Part shown: positions 1 through 10,343 of the stretch, in pieces | How positions within the stretch are numbered: the stretch's first letter is position 1 | How the letters are laid out: each line of letters begins with the position of its first letter | DNA from: Dipteronia dyeriana | Lineage: Eukaryota > Streptophyta > Magnoliopsida > Sapindales > Sapindaceae | Reading direction: 5' to 3' | Length of the DNA stretch: 64,000 nucleotides | Assembly: GCA_032871835.1 (NCBI GenBank) | Contig: CM065299.1 | Span: 43,226,706 to 43,290,705 of the forward strand | Made by a program: the position numbers and the translations under genes | Notes under the pieces: model-generated | Told to the model about the DNA's origin: nothing | Databases searched by the model: none | The model's input: only the letters and a program-made list of their open reading frames with translations

Positions 1-745
1 ACTAAGTGGAAACTTAACATTAATGCAATATTGGTCACCAAAGACCTCAAGTTTATGCTTAGGAGGAATGTCCTCCAACGCCTGCTACCAATGCCACACA
101 AACTATTTGTGAGGCATATGAGCGATGGGTCTCATCTGATGAGAAGGCTCGAACATATCGGTTGGCTTCTATGACAGACGTGCTTGTCACAAAGCATGAA
201 GCAATGACTTCAGCATTCGAAATCATGTAGTCATTGCAAACCATGTTCGGGCAGCTCTCAGAGCAAAAGCAACATGAAGCCATTCGTTCTGCTATGCTCG
301 CTTAGATGAAGGAAGGTACGACAGTTTGGGAACATGTCCTGAGCATGATGTCCTACTTCAATAAGGCAGAAGTCAATGGCGGTGCCATTGACGAACCCAG
401 TTAAGTGAGCATCATACTGATGACTCTTTCGAAGAGTTTCGATCAGTTTAAGAGCAACTACGGAATGAACAAGTTAAGGTTCAATCTCACATAGTTGCTT
501 AATAAGCTTACTACCTTTGAGTCCTTGACTAAGGACAACAAGGGTAAGACCAGTGAGGCAAATGTTGCCGAACCATCTTCCTACTCTAATAATAAGAAGA
601 GAAAGAGGTTTACTAGGAAAGCGAAGGGTTAGTCCAAACCCAAGAAAGCTAAAAGCAAGAAGAAGTCCAAGAAAAGTAAATATGATTTACTTGTTCTTGA
701 GTCGTGTTTAGTGGAAGATGATTCTTCACCCTGGATAGTTGATTT
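1..745 (+). pseudogene. Element A gag (capsid-like) pseudogene
   Basis: Gag normally packages the element RNA into cytoplasmic virus-like particles. A broken frame can be followed from about 172 (MTDVLVTKHEAMTSAFE) to the protease, with in-frame stops near 229, 303, 403, 492 and 631. The parallel copy in B (63382-62796, minus) confirms the frame. The C-terminal part is strongly basic (Lys/Arg-rich, about 590-680). It runs straight into YDLLVLESCLVEDDSSP before the protease. No CX2CX4HX4C zinc knuckle lies between the basic stretch and the protease, here or in B, which is unusual for copia gag. The N-terminus lies outside the window. Confidence 0.8.
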
Positions 746-2311
746 GGGGGCTACTAACCATGTTTGTTCTTCTTTACAATGGACTGATTCTTAGACACAG
801 CAAGAGGAGCAAGCCTTCTCAATGCGTGTGGGGTCAGGGGATGTCGCGTCGGCACAATCAGTGGGCGTAATTAGATTATGTTTTTGTAATAATTATATAT
901 TGTTGGACAATGTATTTTATATTCTTGAATTTACACGGAATTTGATTTCCTTTTCTAAGTTGTTAGAACAAAAATATTATATTTCTTTTAATAATAAGTC
1001 TGTTATTATTGGAAATAATGGTCTGAACATTTGTTCAGGAATTAATGAAAACAATTTGTATGTGTTAAGACTGTTAATACATACTACACTGCTCAACACC
1101 GAAATGTTTAAGGTTGAAAAACCAAAAACTAAACGACATAAGATTTCTATAGATAACGACACGTATCTCTGGCATCTAAGGCTTGGTCATATCAACCTTG
1201 ACCGGATAGACAGATTAGTAAAAAGTGGACCTTTAATTGAGTTAAAGGTTGGCACCTTATCTGTCTGCAAATCTTGTCTGAAAGGTAAGGTGACTAAGAG
1301 ACTTTTTACTGGAAATGGCCTTAGAGCTGAAGAACCGCTAGAGCTTATACATACAGACGTCTGGGGACTGATAAATGTTAAAGCTAGGGGTGGTTATGAG
1401 TATTATGTCACCTTTATAAATGACTACTCAAGATACAGATACGTCTACCTGATGCAACGAAAGTCGGAAACATTTGAAAAGTTCAAAGAATTCCGAGCTG
1501 AAGTTGAGAATCAATTAGGTAGAACTATCAAGTCACTGCGATCGGATCATGGAGGTGAGTACCTTGACCAAGACTTTAAAGACTTCATGGTCGAGCATGG
1601 GATAGTTTCCCAACTCACAACTCCGGTACACCTCAGCAAAATGGTGTAGCGGAGAGGAGAAATAGAACCCTAATGGAAATGGTAAGATCTATGATTAGTT
1701 TCTCATCATTACCAAATTCCTTCCGGGGATATGCGTTAAAAACAGCGCCATACATTTTGAATATAGTGTCATCCAAATCTGTTCCTAAGACTCCCATAGA
1801 GTTGTGGAATGGTCGTAAAGCTAGTTTACGACATTTTCGCATATGGGGGTGTCCAGCACATGTGCTAAAGAATAGAAATGGAAAGCAAGACTCCAAGTCT
1901 GTTGTCTGCCTGTTTGTAGGATACTTCAAGGAGACCAGAGGAGGACACTTCTATAGTCTTGAAGATAACAAAGTATTTGTATCGACAAATGCAACGTTTC
2001 TTGAGGACAATTACCTTAGTGACCATAAACCTCATTCAAAGATTGTATTAAATGAGTTGGACCCTGGTGAGACTAGTGCTTCATCAACAAGAGTTGTTGT
2101 TCCACAAACATCTGAGAGTCAGATGGTTCCTGATCAGGATAAACTACCACCTAGACGTAGTGAGAGGGTTATGAGACAACCTAAATGCTATTTAGCTATA
2201 GGTGAGGGACAAGGTGTTGTCTCTGCTGATAGTGTTGATGATCCATTAACATTTAAGAATGCAATGGAAGATCCTGATAAACAGGAATGGCTTAAAGCCA
2301 TGAATCTCTAG
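720..2311 (+). pseudogene. Element A pol, protease and integrase part (broken)
   Basis: The polyprotein starts with a protease trace, SPWIVDLGATNHVC (about 730-771), in which the usual DSGA is DLGA. A stop near 794 follows. From 822 an open frame gives the GAG-pre-integrase segment with the H...H / C..C zinc motif (WHLRLGHINLD ... CKSCLKGK). The integrase core follows, with catalytic Asp in IHTDVWG and Asp in LRSDHGGEY. A one-base loss near 1625 shifts the frame. Downstream (to 2311) the core resumes with PQQNGVAERRNR, which holds the third acidic residue, then the C-terminal region FVGYFKETRGGHFYS and the linker before RT. Integrase inserts the cDNA into host DNA; this one cannot be made intact. 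Confidence 0.88.
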
Positions 2312-3094
2312 ATGGAGTCCATGTACTCTAACTCAGTCTGGGATCTTTTAGACTTACCGGATGGGGTAAAACCCATATGGTGTAACTGGATCTACAAGAG
2401 AAAGAGAGAAGTATACGGAAAGGTAGAGACCTTCAAGGCAAGGCTAGTGGCCAAAGGTTATACCCAGAAGGGTCGATTATGAAGAGACCTTCTCGCCAGT
2501 AGCCGTGTTTAAGTCTATTAGGATTCTCTTATCCATTGTTACCTATTTCGATTAAGAAATTTGGCAAATGGACGTCAAGATTGCATTCTTGAATGGCAAT
2601 CTTGATGAGAGCATCTATATGATGCAACCAGAGGCATTCGTGTCTTCAGATTAAGATCAAAAGGTTTACAAGCTGTAAAGGTCCATCTACGGGCTTCAGC
2701 AAGCATCTAGATCTTGGAACATCAGGTTTGATGATGTTCAAAACTTATGGCTTCGAGCAGAATGTCGATGAGCCTTGTGTCTACAAGCACATCATTGATA
2801 AGAAAATATTTTTCTTGGTCCTATACGTAGATGATATTTTACTCATTGGGAATGATGTGGGAGTATAATCTGATGTAAAGGGCTAGCTGGCTAGCCAATT
2901 CCAAATGAAAGATTTAGGAAATACGAGTTATGTTCTTGGGATCCAGCTTATAAGGAATCGTAAGAACAAACTCATAGCACTGTCTCAGGCATCATATATC
3001 GACAAGATTCTTGTCGATTTTCGATGCAAGACTCTAAGAAAGGTAATTTACCATCCAGGCATGGAGTCATAAGACACCTCAAGAAGTTGAGGAT
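2312..3094 (+). pseudogene. Element A reverse transcriptase (degenerate)
   Basis: Continues pol after a stop at about 2309. The segment with FKARLVAKGYTQ (about 2430-2465), the fragment around ANGRQD, and the active-site block LYVDDILLIGND (about 2820-2855) are recognisable. Several frameshifts and stops separate them. Copia RT copies the genomic RNA into cDNA inside particles. The catalytic YVDD is still encoded, but the reading frame leading to it is lost. Confidence 0.82.
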
Positions 3095-3790
3095 ATGAGA
3101 CATGTACATTATACATCGGCAGTAGGTAGTCTCATGTATGCTATGTTATGCACGAGACCGGACATCTGCTATGCAGTGGGAGTAGTCAGCAGATACCAGT
3201 CAAACCCAGGATTAGATCATTGGGTTGCTGTCAAGACAATTCTCAAGTATCTTCGGAGAACGATAGACTATATGCTAGTGTATTCTGGGCAGGATTGGAT
3301 CCCGATAGGATACACGGATTCTGATTTTCAATCAAACAGGGATTCTAGGAAATCCACTTCTGGATCAGTATTCACCATGGGTAGTGGAGCCATTGTGTGG
3401 AGAAGTATCAAGCAATCTTGCACTGCTGACTCTACCATGGAAGCCGAATATGTAGCCGCTTGTGAAGCTGCTAAAGAGGCTGTTTGGCTCCATAAGTTCT
3501 TGAGTGATCTGGAAGTTGTTCCAGATTTGGATAAGCCCATCACACTTTATTGTGATAACAGTGGTGTTGTGGCTAATTCCAAATAACCAAGAAGCCACAA
3601 AAGAGGGAAGCATATAGAGAGAAAGTATCATCTTATTAGAGAGATAATGCAGAGAGGAGAAGTGATTGTCACTAAGATAGCCTCATAAGACAATCATGCT
3701 GATCCATTTACGAAGACCTTATCGACTAAAGTGTTTTTGGGTCATCTAGATGGTCTAGGGTTACGAGACATGCCTTACATGCTTTGGTTC
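3095..3790 (+). pseudogene. Element A RNase H (partly open)
   Basis: A 163-codon open stretch (3095-3586) covers most of the copia RNase H domain. It holds TRPDICYAVG, GYTDSDFQS (catalytic Asp), STMEAEYVAA (catalytic Glu) and YCDNSGVVANSK. A stop at 3584-3586 replaces a residue in front of PRSHKRGKHIE. The frame continues with a further stop near 3688 to DPFTKTL and the end of pol about 20 bp before the polypurine tract. RNase H removes the RNA strand of the RNA-DNA hybrid. Element B carries the same region at 46060-46850 on the minus strand. Confidence 0.87.
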
Positions 3791-3801
3791 AAGTGGGAGA
3801 T
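3790..3801 (+). other. Polypurine tract of element A
   Basis: caagtgggagat lies directly before the LTR start TGTTGGGG. The same tract precedes the 3' LTR of elements C (49696-49707, minus) and, with small changes, B. It primes plus-strand synthesis. Confidence 0.85.
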
Positions 3802-5102
3802 TGTTGGGGTTTATGCCCTAAAGATGTAATTTGTAAATGGATTTATGGAATAAATAAAAAGAAAAGTTCAATTCATTATTGTCATGTTATTTATTTTATA
3901 AACTTGTGCATATATTTAAACATCCAAGATTGCCAGATGTAATCTCGAACTGTGTATATAAGTGTCATATACGGATGGATACAGTAAGACACGTGCAATC
4001 TAAAGAGTCCATAGATAGCAAATAAAGTTGGGTACTTTATTTGTGGTTAATCTATAGCTGCAGTCCATTCCTTAATGTACGATGATTCTATCCTGAATCA
4101 TTCATATGAGATATGGGAATGGAGGCACCTTGTATGATGTGATCATATAGGACTGAGCCATGATCTATATGAATCTCTCAACAAGATCCGTTTACCGATG
4201 AGATTCATATATATCAACTAATGATGGCTATATATGGGTGATCTTAATCCTGAGTGTCTTATCGACTCCTTCAGGTTAAATCGTAGTCTTTAATATACCA
4301 TGGGTGAGGACAAATGCATTTCTTGATCAATATACTTTGTATGTTGGGATTGCAGTTTGGCTTGTAGCTGGGAATTTTTGTACATAATAGTGGAATCCAC
4401 TCCTTCTTGTGAGAAGTAGATAGTAGTTCTTTTAAGGGTTGATTCGGGGCTTGGACAGTATGAGCGCTCTCCTAATTCCGTGAGGAAATAGGATTTATTG
4501 TTCATTATATAATCAATGGTACTTAAAGGATATATGTAATTAGAGGGGTATAACGGACATTATGACCCAGCTCTAATTATGAACTACTGTGGAGGATCAC
4601 ACCATGTGTAATAGCTATATCGATGGACACAGAGTTGTATCCGTCTGTTTAAAAGCGTCTGCAGTTGAGAGAGTGCAGCTTCGGGTGTTTAGTGGAATAA
4701 CACCGGAGTTAATAATCAAGGAATATTAATTAAAGAGTTTAATTAATGATTTCGATGATTATTGGAGCTCAAAATACTGTGGGTCCATTAGGTCCTCTTG
4801 CTAGCCCGATCGATTTAGGTAACAAGGGTGACGGTTAAGTAATTGGATTGTCCAATTAATTGTATTACAAAAGTGACACATATATATTCGAGAATTAATA
4901 AATTAATGAGATTATTTAATTAATGAATGTTAAAAGTTAAATTAATTAAATAATTAGATTATTTAATTATATTGATAATTATGAATTATTAATTAACTAT
5001 TAATTGGAGGGTGTTAGTTGATATAAGAATTTAAGTGAAGACAAAATAATAGGATTATTTTATTTTACTAAATCATTTATCTAAGTATTTGAATTTAAGT
5101 TT
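3802..5102 (+). repeat. 3' LTR of element A
   Basis: Begins TGTTGGGGTTTATGCCC right after the polypurine tract. It matches, in reverse complement, the LTR of B at 44760-46056 along its whole length. Both copies stop being alike after GAATTTAARTTT, so the LTR is about 1.3 kb. The 3' terminus is not a canonical CA, so the last bases may be lost in both copies. No target duplication can be tested because the 5' LTR is outside the window. Confidence 0.85.
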
Positions 5103-5149
5103 AAATCATTTATCTAGTTCATGACAAACCACACCACATTGGGGATGAT
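5100..5149. other. Filler junction between element A LTR and C2 integrase
   Basis: Between the end of A's LTR and the C2 integrase fragment lie two short copied pieces. One is a 13-bp copy of aaatcatttatct, also present about 30 bp upstream (near 5070). The other is a 35-bp copy of D LTR sequence (5115-5149, identical to 5574-5608). This looks like break repair with templated filler and explains why the left part of C2 is missing. Confidence 0.75.
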
Positions 5150-5545
5150 GTGTTTTAGGAACCGACTTAGATGGTACATCGTTTATAATGTACATTACAG
5201 TTTGTAAAGCATATCCCCAAAAAGAATTAGAGAGTGTTGAATAACTCAACTTAGACCTAACCATATCCAAAAGAGTTTTATTTCTCCTTTCTGCCACCCC
5301 ATTTTGTTGAGGTGTGCCTGGTGTAGAAAACTGAGAAATTAATCCATTATCAATAAGATATTGCTGAAACTCACAAGATAGATATTCTCCACCACGATCG
5401 GACCTCAAGATTTTTATGCGTTTCCCAAGCTATTTTTCTACTTCAGCTTTAAATGCTTTGAACATATTAAAAGCATCCGACTAATGTCTCATGAGATACA
5501 CATAGAAAAATCTTGAGTGATCATCCGTGAAAGTGATGAAGTACT
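5150..5545 (-). pseudogene. C2 integrase core fragment
   Basis: The minus strand reads YVYLM..., then LRSDRGGEYLSCEFQQYL, TPGTPQQNGVAERRNK and FWGYALQT. This is the second half of the copia integrase core with its second Asp and the Glu. The frame is open for about 100 codons over 5408-5106, although the last codons belong to the filler junction. Upstream sequence resumes at 12531, beyond element D; the D insertion splits the codons after GGYEY. Nothing of C2 downstream of this point remains. Confidence 0.85.
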
Positions 5546-7728
5546 TGTAAGGACCTTGAATTTATGATTGGCTTAGTTCATGACAAACCACACCACATTG
5601 GGGATGATTGTGTAATGGATAGCTTAGGTTCTCATTGGCAAGCTTCCAAGCATCTCTATTACTTCAAGAGCTAAATGTATATTCACTTGAATTTGCCTCT
5701 TGAAGAGTTTAGGTGCACACACACACACCTCATGCATGCTTTGTTGATCTTGCATTTGTGTTGATATTGTTTACATGTGTGCATCTCTTCACAATCACAC
5801 TTGCACTTCATTTATAGATTTAAGTGTGGTATTATGTTGTGTTTGCACTTGCATGATGGTGTGCTTGTTTTAGCTCGTTGAGTGATCATATGAGAAGGTC
5901 TCATTCTTCTCTTGGTTTCCTTATATGGAGTAAGGTGTCTAGTTTTAAAAGAGTGTATTTCAATTATGTAAATGTTTTTTAAAACTGACCTTTGTATGGT
6001 ATTGTGACCATATCTTTTTTACATTGATTCAAAATGAGTTTTAAAAACTTCTGTACAAACTAGAAATCCATACCTTTCCAACGGTATATTATTCGTAATA
6101 TTTTATAACCATTTGGATTGGTTTTAAAATCTCCAAAGTGACTGCAAAAATAGGGCATCTCTGTTGCTGTCCCTTTCTGAACTTTGGTCACTCAAATGAC
6201 CATAACATTTTCTATAGACATCCAAATCATGTTCTATAAACTAAAGTAGAAATTAGACTTCCATACCTTTCCAACGGTATATTATACGAAAGGTTTGGAT
6301 GTCATTTGGTCACATTTTGGGTAGCCCGAATCTCAGGCTGTTGCGCTATTGCGGCTGTGCCAGTCCACAAGCGCCCTCACCAGCGCCTCTTGGAAAGTAG
6401 GTGTGCGATGGTGTGGCGCTTGTCGACCAGCGCACTAAGTAGTTTTTGGGCAATTTTCAAAACGACATAGTTTTGCTCTAGGGCTCATATATGCATGCCA
6501 TATTCTTCCTCACTCGTTTTTCAGAGCTTCAAAACCATTTTTTAGTATGAGAAAGTATTTTCTTTGAGAGAGAAGCTCCAAGAGTTATTATATAACTCTC
6601 CAAACCAAAAACCCATCATCCTTTCATGAAACAAACATCATCTAGCTACATCTAGGATGTTTCTTAGCATGGGTCTTTATCAACACATGTAACTTGGTAA
6701 GTAGAACACCATATTCATCATTCTTGTGTTCTAGCTTAACAAGATATCTCTTGTATGACTTGTATGTCTCTAGATTAGGATAAATATTACTAGTAGAGAT
6801 TGTTGTTGATGTTTGGGTAGTTGTATTGTGATAGCTTGTATAATTAGGTTGTTTTACCTAAATAGCTAATCTATATATGTTCTTGTATGCTTAATTGATG
6901 ATTAGGAGTGCCTTGTGCATCTAGTGTAGTTCATGAACATTTATGTGTATGCCTCATTGATTGCATTTATTGATTGCAAATATATTTACCTTAGTTATAT
7001 GTTGTGACAACTTGTGTTGGTTGGACTTTTATTGACAATTAGGTTGCTAGAATCCTTTTGCATCTAATTGAGTCCTTATGTATGGGCATGTAGGCATTGT
7101 TTGATAAATAGGTTGTTGTATTGCATTATCTACACCTAGTTAAGCATTGTATGTTTGGTCTAACATATTTTGCATTGAGCATTCAATGATTATTTCACTT
7201 AGACCATATACTCTTCCTAGAGTCAAAGTCTTGTGGCTTCTAGGTGAAGTTGCACAACCAAGTCAAGTCTTACAACCAAGGGTAAATTGACAAGCAATTG
7301 GTCGGGTATCCACTGTAAAAGGCCGGAGGGGTAGAGTAGAAGGTGTTCACGCCAAGAGTATAGTATCGGGGGATGTCACTAGGGACTGAACCAAGAGTGG
7401 TGAGTGGCGGTGTCCATAGCCTAAGGTTATCAAGAGTGAGAGTTCAAGAATCACTTGAGGGTGTAACCTTTTATTCATATAGTGGATTTCTGTGACCGAG
7501 TGTGGCGCACTTAACAGCCAGTGGTTTTTCCCATTTGGAGGGTTTCCACGTATACATCTTGTGTTATTTATATTTCCGTACCATACACTTGATGTTGTAT
7601 GTTTGTTTTATTGGGTGAATTTTGAATATTGACTAATCAAGAAAAATTGGTAATTGACTTGATTAAAACCTATACACCCCCATCCCCCCCCTCTAGGTAT
7701 AGACACATACTTTCTTAGGGAATTTTCA
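5546..7728 (+). repeat. 5' LTR of element D
   Basis: 2183 bp, TG...CA. It contains a (CA)n run near 5717 and a GC-rich block about 6335-6440 with repeated CCAGCGC-like motifs. TATA-like ctcatatatgcatgcc lies at about 6485, then a C-run (about 7676-7690) close to the 3' end. It aligns throughout with 10344-12530 with scattered substitutions and small indels. Confidence 0.93.
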
Positions 7729-7745
7729 ATTGGTATCAAAGCAGG
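7729..7745 (+). other. Primer-binding site of element D
   Basis: attggtatcaaagcagg follows the 5' LTR after a 2-bp spacer. TGGTATCA matches the 3' end of initiator tRNA-Met, the usual copia primer. Confidence 0.88.
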
Positions 7746-7850
7746 TTCCTAGACTTACTTAGGTGATCCAAGCTCTTGTTTATGTCTCTTGCATTTGTTT
7801 GCATTCGATTGTTGCATTTATTTGCATTCATTTCATTCATTAAACACCAT

Positions 7851-9175
7851 GAGTGGCATTGAGATGTTAGAGGGATATTTGACCTCTAAAATTGAGAGGG
7901 AAGAATATGACTCCGATGAAGAGATAGCTCTCATGGTTGATAGATTTAGGTGATTCACAAAATCTCACAAGAAGAGTATGACCTCCAATGTGAAAGAGGA
8001 GAAAAGGATGAACTCCAAAGTTAAGGAGGCAAATAGGAAGACCTTACTGTGCTTAACTTCACGGCCTTGGGTGCTTCCTATGTGGAAGATTTTGGTGTGG
8101 TAACAAGTGACCAAGGCAAAGGTCTTGATGAGGGAATCGACTCAATTGAGGAATGTTAAGTGACCCTTCTCAAAGTCTTGAAGCAAAATGAAGAGCTCTT
8201 CAAGGAGAATGAAACTTTGAGAATGTGGAAGATTTCCTCGGAGGAAAAGATCTGTACCCTTAAAGATAACAAGCAAAATAGTCAAAATCAACTTCATCGG
8301 TACAAAGAGATCATGGAAGACCAAATGGAAGACATCTCCATTCTTGTCTCCAAATTAAAGACCATGGAGAAAGTGACCTCCATTGATGACTCCTTGATGA
8401 TGGACAAGATTGATGCATCCAAGTACGAGAAGGAGATTGAAGATTGCCACCAAAGGATGAAGGCAATGAAAGATGAGCTTGGCAACAAAGAAAACTCCTT
8501 GAAAATTGTCAAGAAAAGAGAGATGAGGTGCCTTGAAGAATTAAAGAAGGCCAAGGTCAAAAAACCTAAAGCTCAAGGCATGATCAAAGTTGCATCTAAG
8601 AAATCTTCAACTCAAGTAAGGTCCACACAAGCCTTGGCAACTCAACCAAAGCCAAGGTAATTCAAGAAGAAAGGACAAGTTCTTGAGAAATGAATCACCT
8701 CCTCCAACAAACCAACTATGAGGAAAGGAGGTGACCACAAGAAGCATGACCAACCAAGGAGGCAAGATAAACCGGCTCAACCACCTCAAAAAGCTAGACC
8801 ACAAAGGTGCCACCAATCGGCTCAAGCTCCAAGGAGAAGCAAACCGAAGCACCACAAAGGTACCTACTTGTCATTTTTATGGTATGATTGGTCACTTAAG
8901 ACCAAATTCCTTTAAATATATTAATAGGTGTAGGTTAGAGAGCACGAAAGAAAAACGGTTGAATGTCAGGGCAAGTTTGCATGAACCTAGGGAACTTTGA
9001 AACATGTATTTGACCACTAAAAATGATAAAGTGGAACCTAGGTGGGTTAGAAAGGATGAACCCGCTTGCATTAGTGCTCATGAAACACCCGTAGATGCAA
9101 CTAGGTTCTTTGGACTTGGAAAGCCTATAGGGGTTCATACCTCTCATTGACTTGGTTGGATTTGACCCCATTTGG
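7851..9175 (+). pseudogene. Element D gag (coiled-coil and zinc-knuckle part), broken
   Basis: Starts near ATGAGTGGCATTGAG (7851) and reads EEYDSDEEIALMVDRFR before a stop near 7951. A 166-codon open stretch (8160-8660) is rich in Lys and Glu with heptad-like spacing, a probable coiled coil. A different frame around 8860-8940 encodes TCHFYGMIGHLRPNSF, a zinc knuckle in which the second and last Cys of CX2CX4HX4C are replaced. A further gag tail (PRWVRKDEPACISAHET) reads to about 9150. The N-terminal capsid domain expected for SIRE-type gag is not seen. E has the same layout (23380-24543), so the shortened gag may be a family trait. Confidence 0.72.
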
Positions 9176-10343
9176 TGAGCTCAAGCAAAGAGAACGAATT
9201 TGCATAATTTGCTCTGTGCAAAAAGTTGATTAATTATATGCTATTTTATTAATTGCTTGAGATTCTTGGTTGCACATATATGCTTATACGTTTTTTAATA
9301 AGTGTGCAACATTGCTTTACTTGCAATCCATGCCATATTTATGTTCAAACATGCATTTTTGGACTAGAGATTTCATTGGGAAAGTACATTTGAATGACCT
9401 ATAATTTATCTCCATGACATGTGAACTTGCTTTTAATGACATGCTTTAAAATGATATGCATGAATTGAGTTTGATTGCTTTAATGCAAATGTGTGTGAGT
9501 GCGAATGAGAGGACTAATCAATAAAGATCTTGTATCCATGCAATTAATAAGAATTTTATATCCAAATTAGTCTTCTCTCTTTTCTTAATGGTGAAACAAG
9601 ACTACTATCATACAGATAATTATCCGGAAAAATAAAAAAGGGTGCAATAGTCGCTCATGTCTTGATTTGCCTTTAAGGATTGATATAGTTGCTTTATTTT
9701 CAAAGCTGTAGAAACTATATATAGTTTTCTTATGACAAAAGGGTACAAATTGGTTTGAATTCTTTTGGAAACCCTTTTGATGTTTGCTTTGCCAAATACC
9801 ATTTGTTTTGGATTTGAATGCAACATGTTTTGCTTGCAAAGCACCCTTGTCACACATTTTTTTAAAATAAAACACCTTAAATCTCTCTCAATTACTTGTA
9901 TTGCGTAAAGTTTGTTTATATGATTATGCATCATAATTGTGCTAATAGATCTCTTTGCTAAAGCAGCCCGATAGGGGGACAAAAATGGGGAGAAGTCTTG
10001 AGAAATATAGAGGGAGCATTGGTTATGCTTTTGGGAGAGATCATGAGAGAGAGTAACCCATTTAGGGGGAGCATTGCACATGCATTTGTTTATATTGCTT
10101 TATTGAGTGCAATTGCTTTTTACGTTTGTTCACCTCACATGCACTTGTTCTTGGAAAGTCCTTCTTGCTATTGTGTGTAGGTAAAATGATAATTCTACAA
10201 AGAGATTGAAGATATTGAAGATTTTGATTGTAGGATCTCATTTGTAAAGTAGAATTAATCTCTTGGACAATAGCTTTATTTTTGTTTTGTGAGGATTTGT
10301 TTGTGAGTGGTTGTTTTGTCATGAAATAGCCAAAGGGGGAGAT
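9176..10343 (+). other. Element D 3' non-coding region with several polypurine tracts
   Basis: No coding region can be supported here. Purine runs occur at about 9970-9995 (gatagggggacaaaaatggg), 10005-10015, and 10062-10070 (tttagggggagcattgc). The tract ccaaagggggagat lies immediately before the 3' LTR (about 10330-10343). Multiple polypurine tracts upstream of the LTR are known in SIRE/Maximus-type elements. Confidence 0.7.

Larger units (their letters stand above)
1..5102 (+). mobile_element. Element A: Ty1/copia retrotransposon, Angela/TAR-like, 5' end outside the window
   Basis: A degenerate copia element with the order gag, protease, integrase, reverse transcriptase, RNase H, polypurine tract, 3' LTR. 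The window opens inside gag, so the 5' LTR, primer-binding site and gag start are not visible. Element B on the opposite strand (44760 to the end) has the same proteins, the same LTR start and the same basic gag tail, so A and B are copies of one family. The RNase H phrasing (around 3420-3500, with ADSTMEAEYVAACEAAKEA) resembles the Angela/TAR group; that lineage call is by eye. Every domain is broken by stops or frameshifts, so the copy is dead. Confidence 0.9.

Noticed and set aside
4290..4505. 71-codon minus-strand frame in the A LTR
   Set aside because: The homologous region of the B LTR (about 45350-45560) has changes that interrupt it; no independent support.
9585..10322. Minus-strand frames of 86-153 codons in D
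   Set aside because: They are shadows in the non-coding 3' region; no domain, no repeat in a related element.
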